From RGVD01 sp040403075 (GTDB lineage Bacteria; Bacteroidota; Bacteroidia; UKL13-3): a stretch of DNA of 64,000 bases. The stretch lies in contig JBBALJ010000007.1 of NCBI GenBank assembly GCA_040403075.1, forward strand, positions 1-64,000. The letters are read 5' to 3'. Below the pieces are notes generated by a model, which was not told the origin of the DNA, did no database searches, and was given only the letters and a program-made list of their open reading frames with translations. The position numbers and the translations under genes were made by a program. Below are positions 7,519-16,700 of this stretch, in pieces; position 1 is the first letter of the stretch, and each line of letters begins with the position of its first letter.

Positions 7519-10005
7519 TTAACGTCTTACTCCTCCTTTAGCCACAGCTGTGGCAGTCCACGGTTCATCAGGCCAAGCGTGTTTAGGGTATCTGCGTTTC
7601 AATTCTTTTTTAACTTCAAAATAGGTATTACCCCAAAAGCTTCTCAAGTCGGAAGTTACTTGCACAGGCTTTAAACCGGGAGACAATAAATGCATCACTA
7701 AAGATACTTTTCCATCATTTACTTTTGGGGTATCAGCCATGCCAAATACCTCTTGCAACCTCACGGATAGAACAGGAGTTTCTGCATTCGCAAAATATTC
7801 GATGCCGATGCTTGAACCACTGGGTACTTTGATTTTAGCAGGTGCCAGTCGCTCTAGTGCTTGTTGTTGCTCCCAACTTAAATAGGCATGCAAGGCTTCG
7901 TGTAAATTAATTTTCTTCAGGTCTTCGGGCTTTTTCACCTTGGGTAAATAAAAGCCAAGCCAGTCGATATTATGCAATAGCAACTCGCCTGTGCTTACAT
8001 CTGGCCAATCTTTAAAGTCATTCCATTTACAAACACTTAGTATACAATTTTGCAATTGTTTAAAATCATCATCAAAGTTTAACAGGGACTCTCCTTCATT
8101 TTTTATTGCATTCGAAATGGCTTCTAACAAATGTTTTTCGCTAGGTGCTGCAATAGGTTTAGATTGTAAAACGATGCTTCCAATACGCAAGTCTTTACTA
8201 GTCATCAAACCACCTTTGCGTGTATCCCATTGTATTACCTCTACTTCTTTCACCATAGGTAAAAGGTCTTTAGGATTAAGAGGTGATGCCATAAAAATTT
8301 TACCTAAGCCATCTCTTGTATCAATATGCGCAACGGCTAGCCAAGGTTCATTTGCCAAATTATCTCGATGACCCGCAGTGGCTATTTTGCCATTTGCCAA
8401 TTGAAATTGTGCATTGTTGCCAGGCCTTGCAAAAGCAATGCGTTCAGGGTATGTATAAGCTAATAACAAACCTGTTTCATAATCATCCACAGGGCCATTA
8501 TCTATTGCAGCATCCAACATTCTTCTGTAGGATTCAGCTACTTTTTCAATCCTTGTAAAGCGATTGCCTAGGCTATTATTTTGCCTACCTCTACGCAAGG
8601 CCTCTATGCGCAAATTGATATCTATGCCACTGTCTTTGGGCAATGGATCACGCTCTTCTAACACTGCAGCAATATCTGCAGCTAATGGAATAGCCTTGTC
8701 TTGCTTGGCTTTTAAGAGCATGTGTGCTATCCTCGGGTGACAAGGCAATTGGTGAATTTCATTGCCATGCGCTGTTATTTTTCTTTTAGCATCAATGGCA
8801 TTTAAACTAGTCAATATATCTATGGCTTGTGAGATGGATGCTTTTGGCGGAGCTGTTAACCAAGTAAGTTTTTCAATATGGCTGATGCCCCACTTGGCCA
8901 TATCCAAAACAAGGGCTGCTAAATCTGCATCCATTATCTCGGGTGTGCGGTGTTCTGAAAGTCTTTCGTGTGTGGCTTTGGTCCACATGCGATAGCAAAC
9001 ACCCGCACTTAATCTACCTGCACGGCCAGCTCTTTGGTTAGCTGAATCTTTTGTGATGCTCACTGTCTCAAGTCTTGATAAACCTGACTTAGGGTCAAAG
9101 CGCGACACGCGAGCAAAACCTGTATCAATTACTATTTTTATGCCTTCAATGGTCAAACTCGTTTCAGCAATGGATGTTGCCAAAACCACTTTTCGCTTTC
9201 CATTTCTATTTGGCATGATGGCAGCTATTTGTTCCTTTTGAGGCAACTGTCCATACAAAGGATGTATGGCAAAATCTGTCAATCTACCTTTCAATAATTC
9301 AGCACATTTTTTTATTTCACCTTCCCCTGGCAAAAAAACCAAAACATCACCCGGATTTTCTTTCACCGCTTTTACTATGGTATGAGCTGTGGTTTCGGGT
9401 AATAAGAAGGGGTCTTGATCACCTACATATTTCACTTCAACAGGATACTGCTTGCCTTCACTAATAGCCACTGGACATTTAAGCAAAGCTGTTAATTGAG
9501 GCATATCCAATGTGGCGGACATGATCATCATGCGTAAATCGGGTCTTAGTATTTGCTGGGCTTCTCGGCACAATGCCATGGCCACATCAGCAAACAAACT
9601 ACGTTCATGAAATTCATCAAATATCACCAAACCCACATGTTCTAAGGCGTTATCAGAATGAAGCATGCGGGTAAGGATACCCTCTGTAACGACTTCAATT
9701 CTTGTTTTATCACTTATCCTATTTTCAAAACGAATGCGATAGCCGATGGTATCCCCTACATTATCTCCCCATAGCTCTGCCATGCGGGTGGCAATGCTGC
9801 GTGCTGCTAACCTACGAGGTTCAAGCATGATAATTTTTTTACCTTGTAACCAAGCTTCATCTAATAAAGTCAAAGGAAGCAAGGTACTTTTACCCGCGCC
9901 TGGTGGGGCATTTACAATAAGTGTATTATTTTCAGATAAGTGCTGCTTTACTTCACTGATGATATCAGCAACAGGTAATTGGTATGAATAAGGATTGAAA
10001 GACAA
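7519..10005 (-). CDS. hrpB: ATP-dependent RNA helicase HrpB
   Basis: This 828-residue DEAH-type helicase has the full motif set: Walker A APPGAGKST (Lys39), DEFHERS at 130-136, SATLD, the motif V phrase ATSIAETSLTI, and QRAGRAGR near 330. The C-terminal part (about 480-828) matches the HrpB-specific region. Length is normal for HrpB. The name is historical; its precise RNA target is unsettled in most bacteria. It stands as a single gene, convergent with the oxidoreductase. No damage was seen. Confidence 0.95.
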   Translation of the reverse strand: MSFNPYSYQLPVADIISEVKQHLSENNTLIVNAPPGAGKSTLLPLTLLDEAWLQGKKIIMLEPRRLAARSIATRMAELWGDNVGDTIGYRIRFENRISDKTRIEVVTEGILTRMLHSDNALEHVGLVIFDEFHERSLFADVAMALCREAQQILRPDLRMMIMSATLDMPQLTALLKCPVAISEGKQYPVEVKYVGDQDPFLLPETTAHTIVKAVKENPGDVLVFLPGEGEIKKCAELLKGRLTDFAIHPLYGQLPQKEQIAAIMPNRNGKRKVVLATSIAETSLTIEGIKIVIDTGFARVSRFDPKSGLSRLETVSITKDSANQRAGRAGRLSAGVCYRMWTKATHERLSEHRTPEIMDADLAALVLDMAKWGISHIEKLTWLTAPPKASISQAIDILTSLNAIDAKRKITAHGNEIHQLPCHPRIAHMLLKAKQDKAIPLAADIAAVLEERDPLPKDSGIDINLRIEALRRGRQNNSLGNRFTRIEKVAESYRRMLDAAIDNGPVDDYETGLLLAYTYPERIAFARPGNNAQFQLANGKIATAGHRDNLANEPWLAVAHIDTRDGLGKIFMASPLNPKDLLPMVKEVEVIQWDTRKGGLMTSKDLRIGSIVLQSKPIAAPSEKHLLEAISNAIKNEGESLLNFDDDFKQLQNCILSVCKWNDFKDWPDVSTGELLLHNIDWLGFYLPKVKKPEDLKKINLHEALHAYLSWEQQQALERLAPAKIKVPSGSSIGIEYFANAETPVLSVRLQEVFGMADTPKVNDGKVSLVMHLLSPGLKPVQVTSDLRSFWGNTYFEVKKELKRRYPKHAWPDEPWTATAVAKGGVRR

Positions 10006-10074
10006 ATGTGTTTGAGATAAAATGAGTGCAAGTTTAATGAAAATTTGCTGGGCAATTTAGGAACTGATTAAAAC

Positions 10075-10797
10075 TTAGCCTTTAATTTTACCCAATTTAA
10101 TATTCAAACCACAATTAATAACTGGCAGAAACGACAACTCATCATGCAATAAATCAGGGGAATTACCATAATACCAATCATCTACCAAAACTGGATATTG
10201 CCTAGTTGAAATGGGTTCTAACATTTTTGTAGCCTTAGTTTTAATGGTTGGAATTCCAGTATAATAAAATCCTATTTCAAAAGAAAAACCAACACGTTTT
10301 TTAGGCACTGATTTTCCGAAACCAATGCCAAAATAAGGACTAGATTGTAGATTGTAACCAATAGTTATAGTGCCAATTTCGTCAGGACTGATTTTAATAT
10401 TTCCTTGAGGCACTGAATCTCTATATTTCACAACATTATTTATTTCATTAAACAATATCGCAAAACCGGAGCTAAGTTTAAATGAATTTCCAAAAGGATG
10501 ATAGTCAAGTATAAATCCAAGCGAGCCTCTTTTAATATATCCATTCACTAACATGTGAGATTGGTATATTATCATATCCTTATCTTTAATGTCAGAATAA
10601 AAGTATCTACTTTCTACCCTAGCAATTAATATATTCTTTTTCAGAATGGAATAAGCAAGTTGAGCGCCTATACCATTTGTAGAAATATTTACACCTACCC
10701 CAAATCTATTCTTATCAAGAAAATTGGATTTGGTATGGGTTTGAGCCATACCTTTATTCATAAAAGCAAGCATAATAATCATAAATAGTAAGCGCAT
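10075..10797 (-). CDS. Putative outer-membrane beta-barrel protein
   Basis: The 240-residue product has a signal peptide ending near GMAQ (residue 19) and then alternating strands such as FGVGVNISTNGIGAQLAYSI, FGIGFGKSVPK and FSFEIGFYYTG, ending in NCGLNIKLGKIKG. This looks like a small porin-family barrel. The open frame extends to 10854, but the ATG at 10797 puts the signal peptide first. The gene stands alone between hrpB and a small Cys-rich gene. Localisation is inferred; no function is assigned. Confidence 0.65.
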   Translation of the reverse strand: MRLLFMIIMLAFMNKGMAQTHTKSNFLDKNRFGVGVNISTNGIGAQLAYSILKKNILIARVESRYFYSDIKDKDMIIYQSHMLVNGYIKRGSLGFILDYHPFGNSFKLSSGFAILFNEINNVVKYRDSVPQGNIKISPDEIGTITIGYNLQSSPYFGIGFGKSVPKKRVGFSFEIGFYYTGIPTIKTKATKMLEPISTRQYPVLVDDWYYGNSPDLLHDELSFLPVINCGLNIKLGKIKG

Positions 10798-11044
10798 ATT
10801 TATTTGATTTTGTATAAACGAATATAAGACTATATAAAATAATTTTGAGCTCATTAAGATTGAATTTGACAGTCAATCAATTAAATGATGACTTATAAAT
10901 TCGGCTTAGGTATTATTCTAAAATTAGCTATAAGCATATTATCGCCTATATAAGTAGTATTTTGAATCCGATTATTCGAAAATACCTCAACAGTGCCTTA
11001 AATTGGGTTTGATATTTAAAATTTTGTAAATAAATCGATGATTT

Positions 11045-11239
11045 TCAATTTGAATTTAGATGTTTTATTTCTTCTAAACAATTCTTACAAAGACAATCTT
11101 TATAGTTGGTTTGAATAAACCTTTGAGACTTTTCAGACAATTGGATATTACTGCATTGACATTCGGTTATCTGAAGAGGCTTACATTCAAATTCAATTCC
11201 GCAACGTTCACATTTTTTGATTTGGTTTTGCAACTCCAT
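11045..11239 (-). CDS. Cysteine-rich CWC-type mini-protein
   Basis: This 64-residue protein has eight Cys (10, 13, 19, 27, 29, 49, 51, 54), arranged as CxxC-x5-C, CxC and CxC-x2-C. That matches the small 'cysteine-rich CWC' family, although the central CWC triplet reads CQC here. Such proteins are assumed to bind zinc. It starts 7 bases after the stop of the T9SS cargo gene 11247-12248 and may be translated from the same mRNA. The family role is unknown. Confidence 0.75.
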   Translation of the reverse strand: MELQNQIKKCERCGIEFECKPLQITECQCSNIQLSEKSQRFIQTNYKDCLCKNCLEEIKHLNSN

Positions 11240-11246
11240 GTCTTTG

Positions 11247-12248
11247 CTAGTTTACAATTAACCTTTTTGTGATTATCCCTTCATCTGTTTGCAAGCTAAT
11301 GAAGTACATTCCCCTATTATCAATTCGAATGGACTGTATATCATAGCTACTTTTAACTGGTGTTTCTAAAATGATAGATCCGTTCACTTGACTTACTCTT
11401 AATATTCCATTTTGAATGCTTTTGTCCAATCGAATATTCAAAAATTGTTGGACTCCTATTGGGTTTTGAAATTGAAAAGAAACTTCTTTCTTCGATTCAT
11501 CGATTCCTGAATTTCCAAATTGATGTATAACACCTACAGCATCCAAGTCGAATCCTGAAGATCCAAATGGTGTGGGCCAAGGGTCATTTATCTTAAGACC
11601 TCTTGAATCTCTTTTAGCAAAAGTATTATCCATACTGCCCACCACATCCACAATACGAATATGTGTGATTTGATTAATATTAATGCTTGATAAAGGTAGG
11701 AATTCATCTAAGTCAAAAGGAGTTCCATAGTTACCAATATATTTACCTGCAAGGTTATTAATTTTTGATGCATCCACTCCACTAAACTGATCTATTTGCT
11801 GGCTTGTATCGGTATTTGATATGTTGCTAAATCTTACAAAATGATTGCCATCTGAACTTACTTCAACAAAGGCTAATTCCAAATAAAACATTCCAGAACC
11901 AAATGGAAAACCATTTTCAAAAACAGCAAAATCATAGCCAGGGCCATTTTTTATAGGAGGATTAAAAGTTAAAATGCCTTCTCCCCCATCACCTAAGCTT
12001 ACCACGCCATTTCCAGGTGCTCCGATTGCGGATTCTTCCGCGCCCACATCGGCTTTGCCCAAAGTGGTATCAGCTATGTTTTGCCACCCACGCTTTATTG
12101 TGCATACTTTCGCCCAATTCACAAATATTGAACTGTCCTTATGAATAGCCGAAGTGCCGTCTGTGCCGACTTGTGGCGCAAACTGAGCCTTAACGACTAA
12201 GTTCAAGAAGCATAATATGCAAACAAATATTTTTTTCAATGGGAACAT
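11247..12248 (-). CDS. Secreted protein with T9SS type A sorting domain
   Basis: The 333-residue product has a signal peptide (to about residue 21, VKAQ), a beta-sandwich-like domain (about 25-240) with repeated Asp/Gly motifs such as ESAIGAPGNGVVSLGDGGEG and YDFAVFENGF, and a C-terminal domain of about 75 residues ending GMYFISLQTDEGIITKRLIVN-like. The latter fits a T9SS type A signal, directing export through the outer membrane. I have seen this first domain in Bacteroidota surface proteins, sometimes near cobalamin-uptake genes, but no such genes or riboswitch are seen here. Binding or enzymatic role unknown. Confidence 0.8.
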   Translation of the reverse strand: MFPLKKIFVCILCFLNLVVKAQFAPQVGTDGTSAIHKDSSIFVNWAKVCTIKRGWQNIADTTLGKADVGAEESAIGAPGNGVVSLGDGGEGILTFNPPIKNGPGYDFAVFENGFPFGSGMFYLELAFVEVSSDGNHFVRFSNISNTDTSQQIDQFSGVDASKINNLAGKYIGNYGTPFDLDEFLPLSSININQITHIRIVDVVGSMDNTFAKRDSRGLKINDPWPTPFGSSGFDLDAVGVIHQFGNSGIDESKKEVSFQFQNPIGVQQFLNIRLDKSIQNGILRVSQVNGSIILETPVKSSYDIQSIRIDNRGMYFISLQTDEGIITKRLIVN

Positions 12249-12369
12249 TATTAATGTTTACTTTTTGTATAAAATGAAGTAGCAATATTATGCATAATTA
12301 GGTTTTGAAATGACTCTTTTTTTGCCCATTTTATTAAACAAAAAAGCCTTGGTAATTTAATAGCCTTTA

Positions 12370-12747
12370 CTATTCAGAATTTGACAAAAATCTTGTTTGC
12401 ACATATTCTACAATGTGTTCAATTTCCTTGTCACTTAATTTAGGGTTTGCTGGCATAACTAGGTTAAATTCAGTACCATTCACCACAATACTTCCTTTCA
12501 ATCCGTTTTTGATGATACCAAACATGGCTTTAGGGTTTTGTTTAAGATAATCAGCATTTTTCAATGGCGGATACAATTTCACAAAACCACTTCCATCTGA
12601 TTGGTGACAATTGGCGCACATTCGTTCATACAACTCTAAACCATGATTAGCATTGGCACGACTTTGAGCTTGCTTCTCATCAGCACAAGAGCTAATTTGT
12701 ACAATCAAAATCGCAACAAGTAGCAGGTAGGATTTATTCTTTTTCAT
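12370..12747 (-). CDS. Lipoprotein c-type cytochrome
   Basis: This 125-residue protein has a lipoprotein signal (Cys21) and one haem site, CANCH at 44-48, with a likely distal ligand Met98 in LVMPA. It is a class I monohaem cytochrome anchored to a membrane and facing the periplasm. It is the last gene of a six-gene minus-strand operon; its start overlaps the SCO gene by 14 bases, which implies translational coupling. With an adjacent SCO protein it may accept electrons or sense redox state during copper handling. The electron partner is not identifiable. Confidence 0.92.
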   Translation of the reverse strand: MKKNKSYLLLVAILIVQISSCADEKQAQSRANANHGLELYERMCANCHQSDGSGFVKLYPPLKNADYLKQNPKAMFGIIKNGLKGSIVVNGTEFNLVMPANPKLSDKEIEHIVEYVQTRFLSNSE

Positions 12748-13363
12748 GCAAAAGTGTGGTTATATCTAATATCAATTGAGAAGTGGCACTTTCAACAGTT
12801 CCATCATATATGCCTCTCACCCTTCTTTTTTTATCCACCAATATAAGGCCACCACTATGCACATAACCGCCTGGCTCGGTCGAATCAGCAAGTGCTGTGG
12901 CATAATAACCATGCTCTGCTAATTCATATATTTTCTCTCTATTGCCCGTTAAAAATTGCCATTGCTTGCTATCAGCACCCAAACGGCTGGCATAGTCTTT
13001 TAGCACCGAAACAGTATCATGTTCAGGATCGATGGTATAAGACAAAAGCATAATTTCAGGATTGTCTTTAAATGTTTCATATACCTTCAAAAGGTTTTTC
13101 TTCATACGAGGACAGATGGTAGGACAAGTAACAAAGAAAAAATCAGCAATGTAAATTTTATCCTTTACGATATCTTGGTTTATACGCTTCCCCTCTTGAT
13201 TGGTAAACTCAAAATCAGGAACAGTTTGGTAAATCGTATCTGCCACTTGTTTTCCATCAATCGTTTTCATTTCCACTTTCCTGTCACCATAAATGGGTAA
13301 CTTGTTCTCGCCACAAGCCATTATCATTAATAATAAACTAAATAAGCTAATTTTATTTTTCAT
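12734..13363 (-). CDS. SCO1/SenC-family copper/redox protein
   Basis: The 209-residue product has a lipoprotein signal (Cys17), a thioredoxin-like fold and the copper-binding set of the family: CPTIC with Cys80 and Cys84, and His169 in YVHSG. SCO proteins deliver copper to the CuA centre of cytochrome oxidase or act as thiol-disulfide proteins. No oxidase genes are in the window. It overlaps the lipoprotein gene upstream by 11 bases and the cytochrome gene downstream by 14 bases, so all three are tightly coupled. Family call is firm; cargo is inferred. Confidence 0.95.
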   Translation of the reverse strand: MKNKISLFSLLLMIMACGENKLPIYGDRKVEMKTIDGKQVADTIYQTVPDFEFTNQEGKRINQDIVKDKIYIADFFFVTCPTICPRMKKNLLKVYETFKDNPEIMLLSYTIDPEHDTVSVLKDYASRLGADSKQWQFLTGNREKIYELAEHGYYATALADSTEPGGYVHSGGLILVDKKRRVRGIYDGTVESATSQLILDITTLLHEKE

Positions 13364-13754
13364 TCAAAATCCTTTCTGCTGAATTAATACTTTTAAATGT
13401 AATATCATGAACCTCTTCTATCATTTCTAACTGTTTTTGCAAATATCTTTCAGCCGTATCACTTTTCAAATTAGGCTCTTTGTACTGGTGCATCCAATCT
13501 AGCATGAGCCTATCGGCCTTAAATAAATTTGATGATAACTGCTGCAAGGTATCTCTATTAAAAGGTATATTAACACTATCCAATAAAACATTTACTTTAC
13601 CTTTTAGTTTCAAAACGTAGGATGATTTTGACATGGCTTCATCATGCATCCTCATAATATCATCATTCAACTTTTCTGCATTATTCTTTTTCTTCTCTTC
13701 ATTGCATGCAAATATGAATAGCATTAATATAAACAATCCAACTATTTTTTTCAT
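13353..13754 (-). CDS. Small helical lipoprotein
   Basis: This 133-residue protein has a lipobox (FIFAC, Cys17), followed by a Lys/Asn-rich linker and predicted long helices. Residues such as Met35, His37 and Met41 (in the MRMHDEAM stretch), and the later phrase LMLDWMHQY, give a Met/His-rich surface. A periplasmic four-helix bundle that touches metal would fit the operon, but that is inference. It lies between the DUF4625-like lipoprotein (9 bases) and SCO (11-base overlap). No known function. Confidence 0.75.
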   Translation of the reverse strand: MKKIVGLFILMLFIFACNEEKKKNNAEKLNDDIMRMHDEAMSKSSYVLKLKGKVNVLLDSVNIPFNRDTLQQLSSNLFKADRLMLDWMHQYKEPNLKSDTAERYLQKQLEMIEEVHDITFKSINSAERILNEK

Positions 13755-13763
13755 AATTATCTA

Positions 13764-14471
13764 CTAATAATGTACATGAAAATCAAATGCCTTTTCAGCC
13801 CTGATATTACTCGTATCAATAGCTGTTACCAGTAATTCAAAATCCGAGTAAGCATCTACTTTTATCTGATAAGCTGTATCAAGCAAAAAGCTTTTCAAGT
13901 GAGCAACATTAGGAAAAAAATCCATAATTGATGTGCCATTTTTACTCAATTTTACATGACACTCTTTTAAAAACAAAGTATGATTAACACCCAACTGAAT
14001 TCGCAAGGCATTATTGTTATCAAATTCAGCCGAACTTGGCGAAATAATAACAATCTCAGGCTTTAGCTCCTCTTTGGTGTTTTTTATTTTGAATGCTGAT
14101 GTCTGCACACTTTTATTTCCATTATGATCAAGTGTGGTTAAAACCATTAGCATATCTGCATCTTTACTTACATAAGGAATATAGTATTCATTTATGCTAG
14201 CTGATTTTCCATCAGAGTGTCCATTGTAAGTATAAACTGTTTTATTTTCCGTTACATTTTTCAGTTCCAACATATAATCATGCAATTCAACGGGAGAACT
14301 GATGTTGACTTTAAGATAAATGGTATCATCTTCAGTAAAACTTTGCCCTTTAGATGGACTTATAAAATCAACTTGAGGTGGACTAGTATTCGCAATCGTA
14401 TTATCTTTTTGACATCCTATTATGATTAGAATTGCTGCACATAGGATTGAATAAAATATGGTTCTTGTCAT
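13764..14471 (-). CDS. DUF4625-like lipoprotein with Ig-like folds
   Basis: The 235-residue product carries a lipobox (IIIGC, Cys20) and two Ig-like beta domains (about 35-130 and 135-235). Phrases such as PPQVDFISPSKGQSFTEDD and PEIVIISPSS mark the domain starts. This resembles DUF4625 proteins of Bacteroidota, though I cannot run a profile search. It starts one base after the transporter gene stop, so it is in the same operon. A scaffold or ligand-binding role on the periplasmic or surface side is likely. Confidence 0.65.
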   Translation of the reverse strand: MTRTIFYSILCAAILIIIGCQKDNTIANTSPPQVDFISPSKGQSFTEDDTIYLKVNISSPVELHDYMLELKNVTENKTVYTYNGHSDGKSASINEYYIPYVSKDADMLMVLTTLDHNGNKSVQTSAFKIKNTKEELKPEIVIISPSSAEFDNNNALRIQLGVNHTLFLKECHVKLSKNGTSIMDFFPNVAHLKSFLLDTAYQIKVDAYSDFELLVTAIDTSNIRAEKAFDFHVHY

Positions 14472-14472
14472 C

Positions 14473-15300
14473 TTAAAATAAATATAAAACTTGGAGGGTG
14501 ATTCTTTGATTGGTTTTCACCAAACCTTCATTTAAATTTTCGTTTATAGGTAAAGCTAAAAGACCACCAATAGCCAGTTTCCTGAAAAATAAATCAAAAC
14601 CAGTGGCAGCATAAACACCCGTTCCGCCCGTGTATTTTTGAATTACCCTTTCTTGGATATCCTTTTCAGCATATTCCATCATAAACCCAACATGCGGTAA
14701 AATGGAACTCATTCGCATTTTTTTCCAATAGAAGAAACGCATACTTGATGTCAATCGGTTGCCAAACTGATAATGGCTATTGCTTGAATTAAGTCTAAGG
14801 TTAGCATCCAAATTCACGCCCACTTGCTTATAGCGAGCGGTGTAAATGACATTAAATAAATAATCCCAAGTACCAGTGCCAATTTGTAAACTAGGAATTC
14901 CATTGTTATCAAAATTGCCTGTTGGGGCTTTTATTCCCACTCCTATTGATAGACTCTGCCTCCATGAAAAACTGCCTGAATCACCAGTGTTAATGATGAT
15001 GTAATTTGCCATGACACTTATGTCAGACAAGCCATTCGTTTGGGTGCTATTGCCCTCCTCTGTTTTTAGGTTTACTTGATAAGGCACAAAAGCAAAAAGT
15101 TGCAATCGCTTTGTGGGATAAAAACGCCCCCATAATTCGCCTCTTTGCAATATATCTTTTGAAGTAGCTACTTGTCCACTAAGACTTGGAATATGTTTTG
15201 AATCAAAACTGAGATTACTATATCTGACACCTACAAAATGCTGTTTAAATTGAGGCAGTATGCCGAAATAATTGGCATTGGAAGAACATCCGCATACATC
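14473..15300 (-). CDS. Transporter-like outer-membrane protein, 5' end lost in gap
   Basis: The frame is open from the stop at 14473 through to the edge of the N run at 15300. The visible part has 275 residues and starts DVCGCSSNANYFGILPQFKQ. The TTG at 15150 is not the real start, because the coding sense continues upstream with a CGC motif and strand pattern. The rest alternates in amphipathic strands and ends LQVLYLF, with the terminal Phe of many outer-membrane barrels. The missing part should be the start codon plus a signal peptide, which would fit in about 60-75 bases. It belongs to the SCO/cytochrome operon. Substrate unknown. Confidence 0.8.
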   Translation of the reverse strand, partial: DVCGCSSNANYFGILPQFKQHFVGVRYSNLSFDSKHIPSLSGQVATSKDILQRGELWGRFYPTKRLQLFAFVPYQVNLKTEEGNSTQTNGLSDISVMANYIIINTGDSGSFSWRQSLSIGVGIKAPTGNFDNNGIPSLQIGTGTWDYLFNVIYTARYKQVGVNLDANLRLNSSNSHYQFGNRLTSSMRFFYWKKMRMSSILPHVGFMMEYAEKDIQERVIQKYTGGTGVYAATGFDLFFRKLAIGGLLALPINENLNEGLVKTNQRITLQVLYLF

Positions 15301-15400
15301 NNNNNNNNNNNNNNNNNNNNNNNNNNNNNNNNNNNNNNNNNNNNNNNNNNNNNNNNNNNNNNNNNNNNNNNNNNNNNNNNNNNNNNNNNNNNNNNNNNNN
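15301..15400. other. Assembly gap of 100 N
   Basis: Exactly 100 N, the conventional scaffold gap size, so the true length is unknown. I found no shared sequence on the two sides. The gap hides the 5' end of the transporter gene and the intergenic region behind the 15402-15776 gene, whose stop codon is intact at 15402-15404. Confidence 0.98.
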
Positions 15401-15401
15401 G

Positions 15402-15776
15402 CTAAGAAAAACAGGGTGGCTGAAAGATTGTAGCCTGATGAGTGAAGTTATAAGAATTGTTGTAAGGCTTGTGTTTATTGCTAATTTTAGAGAAACAAAC
15501 CGATGTATGTTCCGAAATCAATTCATGATTAAACATGTCTTTTTCAATGCTCTTTAAATAAGCAGGCAATTTATTGTCTTGGGATTCCTCTGCCTTTTTT
15601 AGCTGTTTGTTTAAATAACAAGTTCCCTCACAGCAAGATTTTGGCGTATCCTTATTTACACAAAGTTGAGAAGCGATATAGGTTTTATTGGCATAGTAAT
15701 ATCCTATAGCCACTGCACGAAGAGCCATTGGCGTGATAAAAGCCACAAGGAGAATACATACCAAAATCCTTTTCAA
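15402..15776 (-). CDS. Small Cys-rich membrane-anchored protein
   Basis: This 124-residue protein begins with a hydrophobic segment (residues 3-27) and has a conserved-looking cluster LCVNKDTPKSCCEGTCYLNK at about 38-57 with four Cys. The start is a TTG at 15776, since an in-frame TAA lies two codons upstream and the next ATG would cut the hydrophobic segment. Proteins of this kind head metal or redox operons in Bacteroidota by my recollection. It is the first gene of the operon that continues through the transporter to SCO and cytochrome c. A metal-binding role is plausible but unproven. Confidence 0.7.
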   Translation of the reverse strand: MKRILVCILLVAFITPMALRAVAIGYYYANKTYIASQLCVNKDTPKSCCEGTCYLNKQLKKAEESQDNKLPAYLKSIEKDMFNHELISEHTSVCFSKISNKHKPYNNSYNFTHQATIFQPPCFS

Positions 15777-15782
15777 GTCTTA

Positions 15783-15790
15783 CAAACATA
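15783..15790 (-). promoter_or_regulatory. Possible -7 box of the Cys-rich/SCO operon
   Basis: TATGTTTG on the minus strand matches TAnnTTTG exactly. Its upstream TTTG is imperfect (TTTT at about the right distance). It ends only 6 bases before the TTG start at 15776, so the transcript would be nearly leaderless. Confidence 0.4.
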
Positions 15791-15918
15791 CAAAATTGAA
15801 TTTTTATAAAAAGACGATTTTTGTTATAAAATATTGTGATTGAAATAATAAAGAAAGAAAGTTAAGGTTTGAGTTACTATCATCCGTGTAGATAGGTGAA
15901 GAAATAAACCACGGACAA

Positions 15919-16518
15919 TTATTTATTCGTAATCAATTCCAATGTTTCGCCATTTGCCAATTCCATTTTTATAATGCCATAATCCTTAGTGTAATAACAT
16001 TTATAATTTTTTGTTCCAACAAAAATAGAGTTGTCAAAATAATAAACCTTTTGAAAGGTTTTATTTTGGATACTTAATGAATCCAATTGTGAGCCACTGC
16101 TTGCTAAATAACTCGAATATTCAACATAACTTGTTCCATTAAAACTAATATTGAAATAACTAGTGTATTGTGAGTTCTGAGGAATAAATTGTTCAATTTT
16201 GATGCTTGTCTTCAACTGCGAATTATAGAAATTGATAATTCTAATTTCTCTATTTTCATAATTATAACAATCAAATGAGGTAGTACTTTTATAATATCCA
16301 TATTGCCATTTGTTCGCATAAAAGGTAAAAGTATCGTTAGTGTTTGTTTTTATAAATGTAATGGTGTCAATATCCTTATATGGAATTACAGCCAACTCTT
16401 TATCCATTATTTTATAATAAAGCTCTTGATGTGTGCACGATGGGGCGTCTTTCTTACAAGCAGCAAATATCAAGTATAGGATGAAAATGTAAAGTAGTTT
16501 TGTTCTCAAAATAGACAA
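15919..16518 (-). CDS. Putative lipoprotein of unknown function
   Basis: The 199-residue product has a signal peptide and lipobox (IFAAC, Cys21), then a strand-rich body with many Tyr, Asn and Thr. The start is a TTG at 16518; another in-frame TTG lies three codons in, so the exact start is uncertain. It is separated by 142 bases from the SCO operon start and is not obviously part of it. I recognise no family. Confidence 0.65.
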   Translation of the reverse strand: MSILRTKLLYIFILYLIFAACKKDAPSCTHQELYYKIMDKELAVIPYKDIDTITFIKTNTNDTFTFYANKWQYGYYKSTTSFDCYNYENREIRIINFYNSQLKTSIKIEQFIPQNSQYTSYFNISFNGTSYVEYSSYLASSGSQLDSLSIQNKTFQKVYYFDNSIFVGTKNYKCYYTKDYGIIKMELANGETLELITNK

Positions 16519-16700
16519 TCAAGCTAAACAAATATTGAAAATAAAATACAACAAAAGCAAGCTATATTTTTGTGCATGTAGCCTTAAAAGGGTGATAAGT
16601 ATTAGTTCTGTTATTGCCCAATATGAAAGACTATGAAAAGTGGTGGAATTTCCAAGAAACTTTATTTTCATTTATATTTGATTAATAGAATAAGCTAACC

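Noticed and set aside
10855..11044. Possible tRNA or small RNA in the gap after hrpB region
   Set aside because: AT-rich, with no T-loop or anticodon-arm pattern; nothing supported.
11247..12248. Cobalamin riboswitch before the T9SS cargo gene
   Set aside because: The 121-base upstream gap is too short and lacks a recognisable B12-box; no cobalamin genes nearby.
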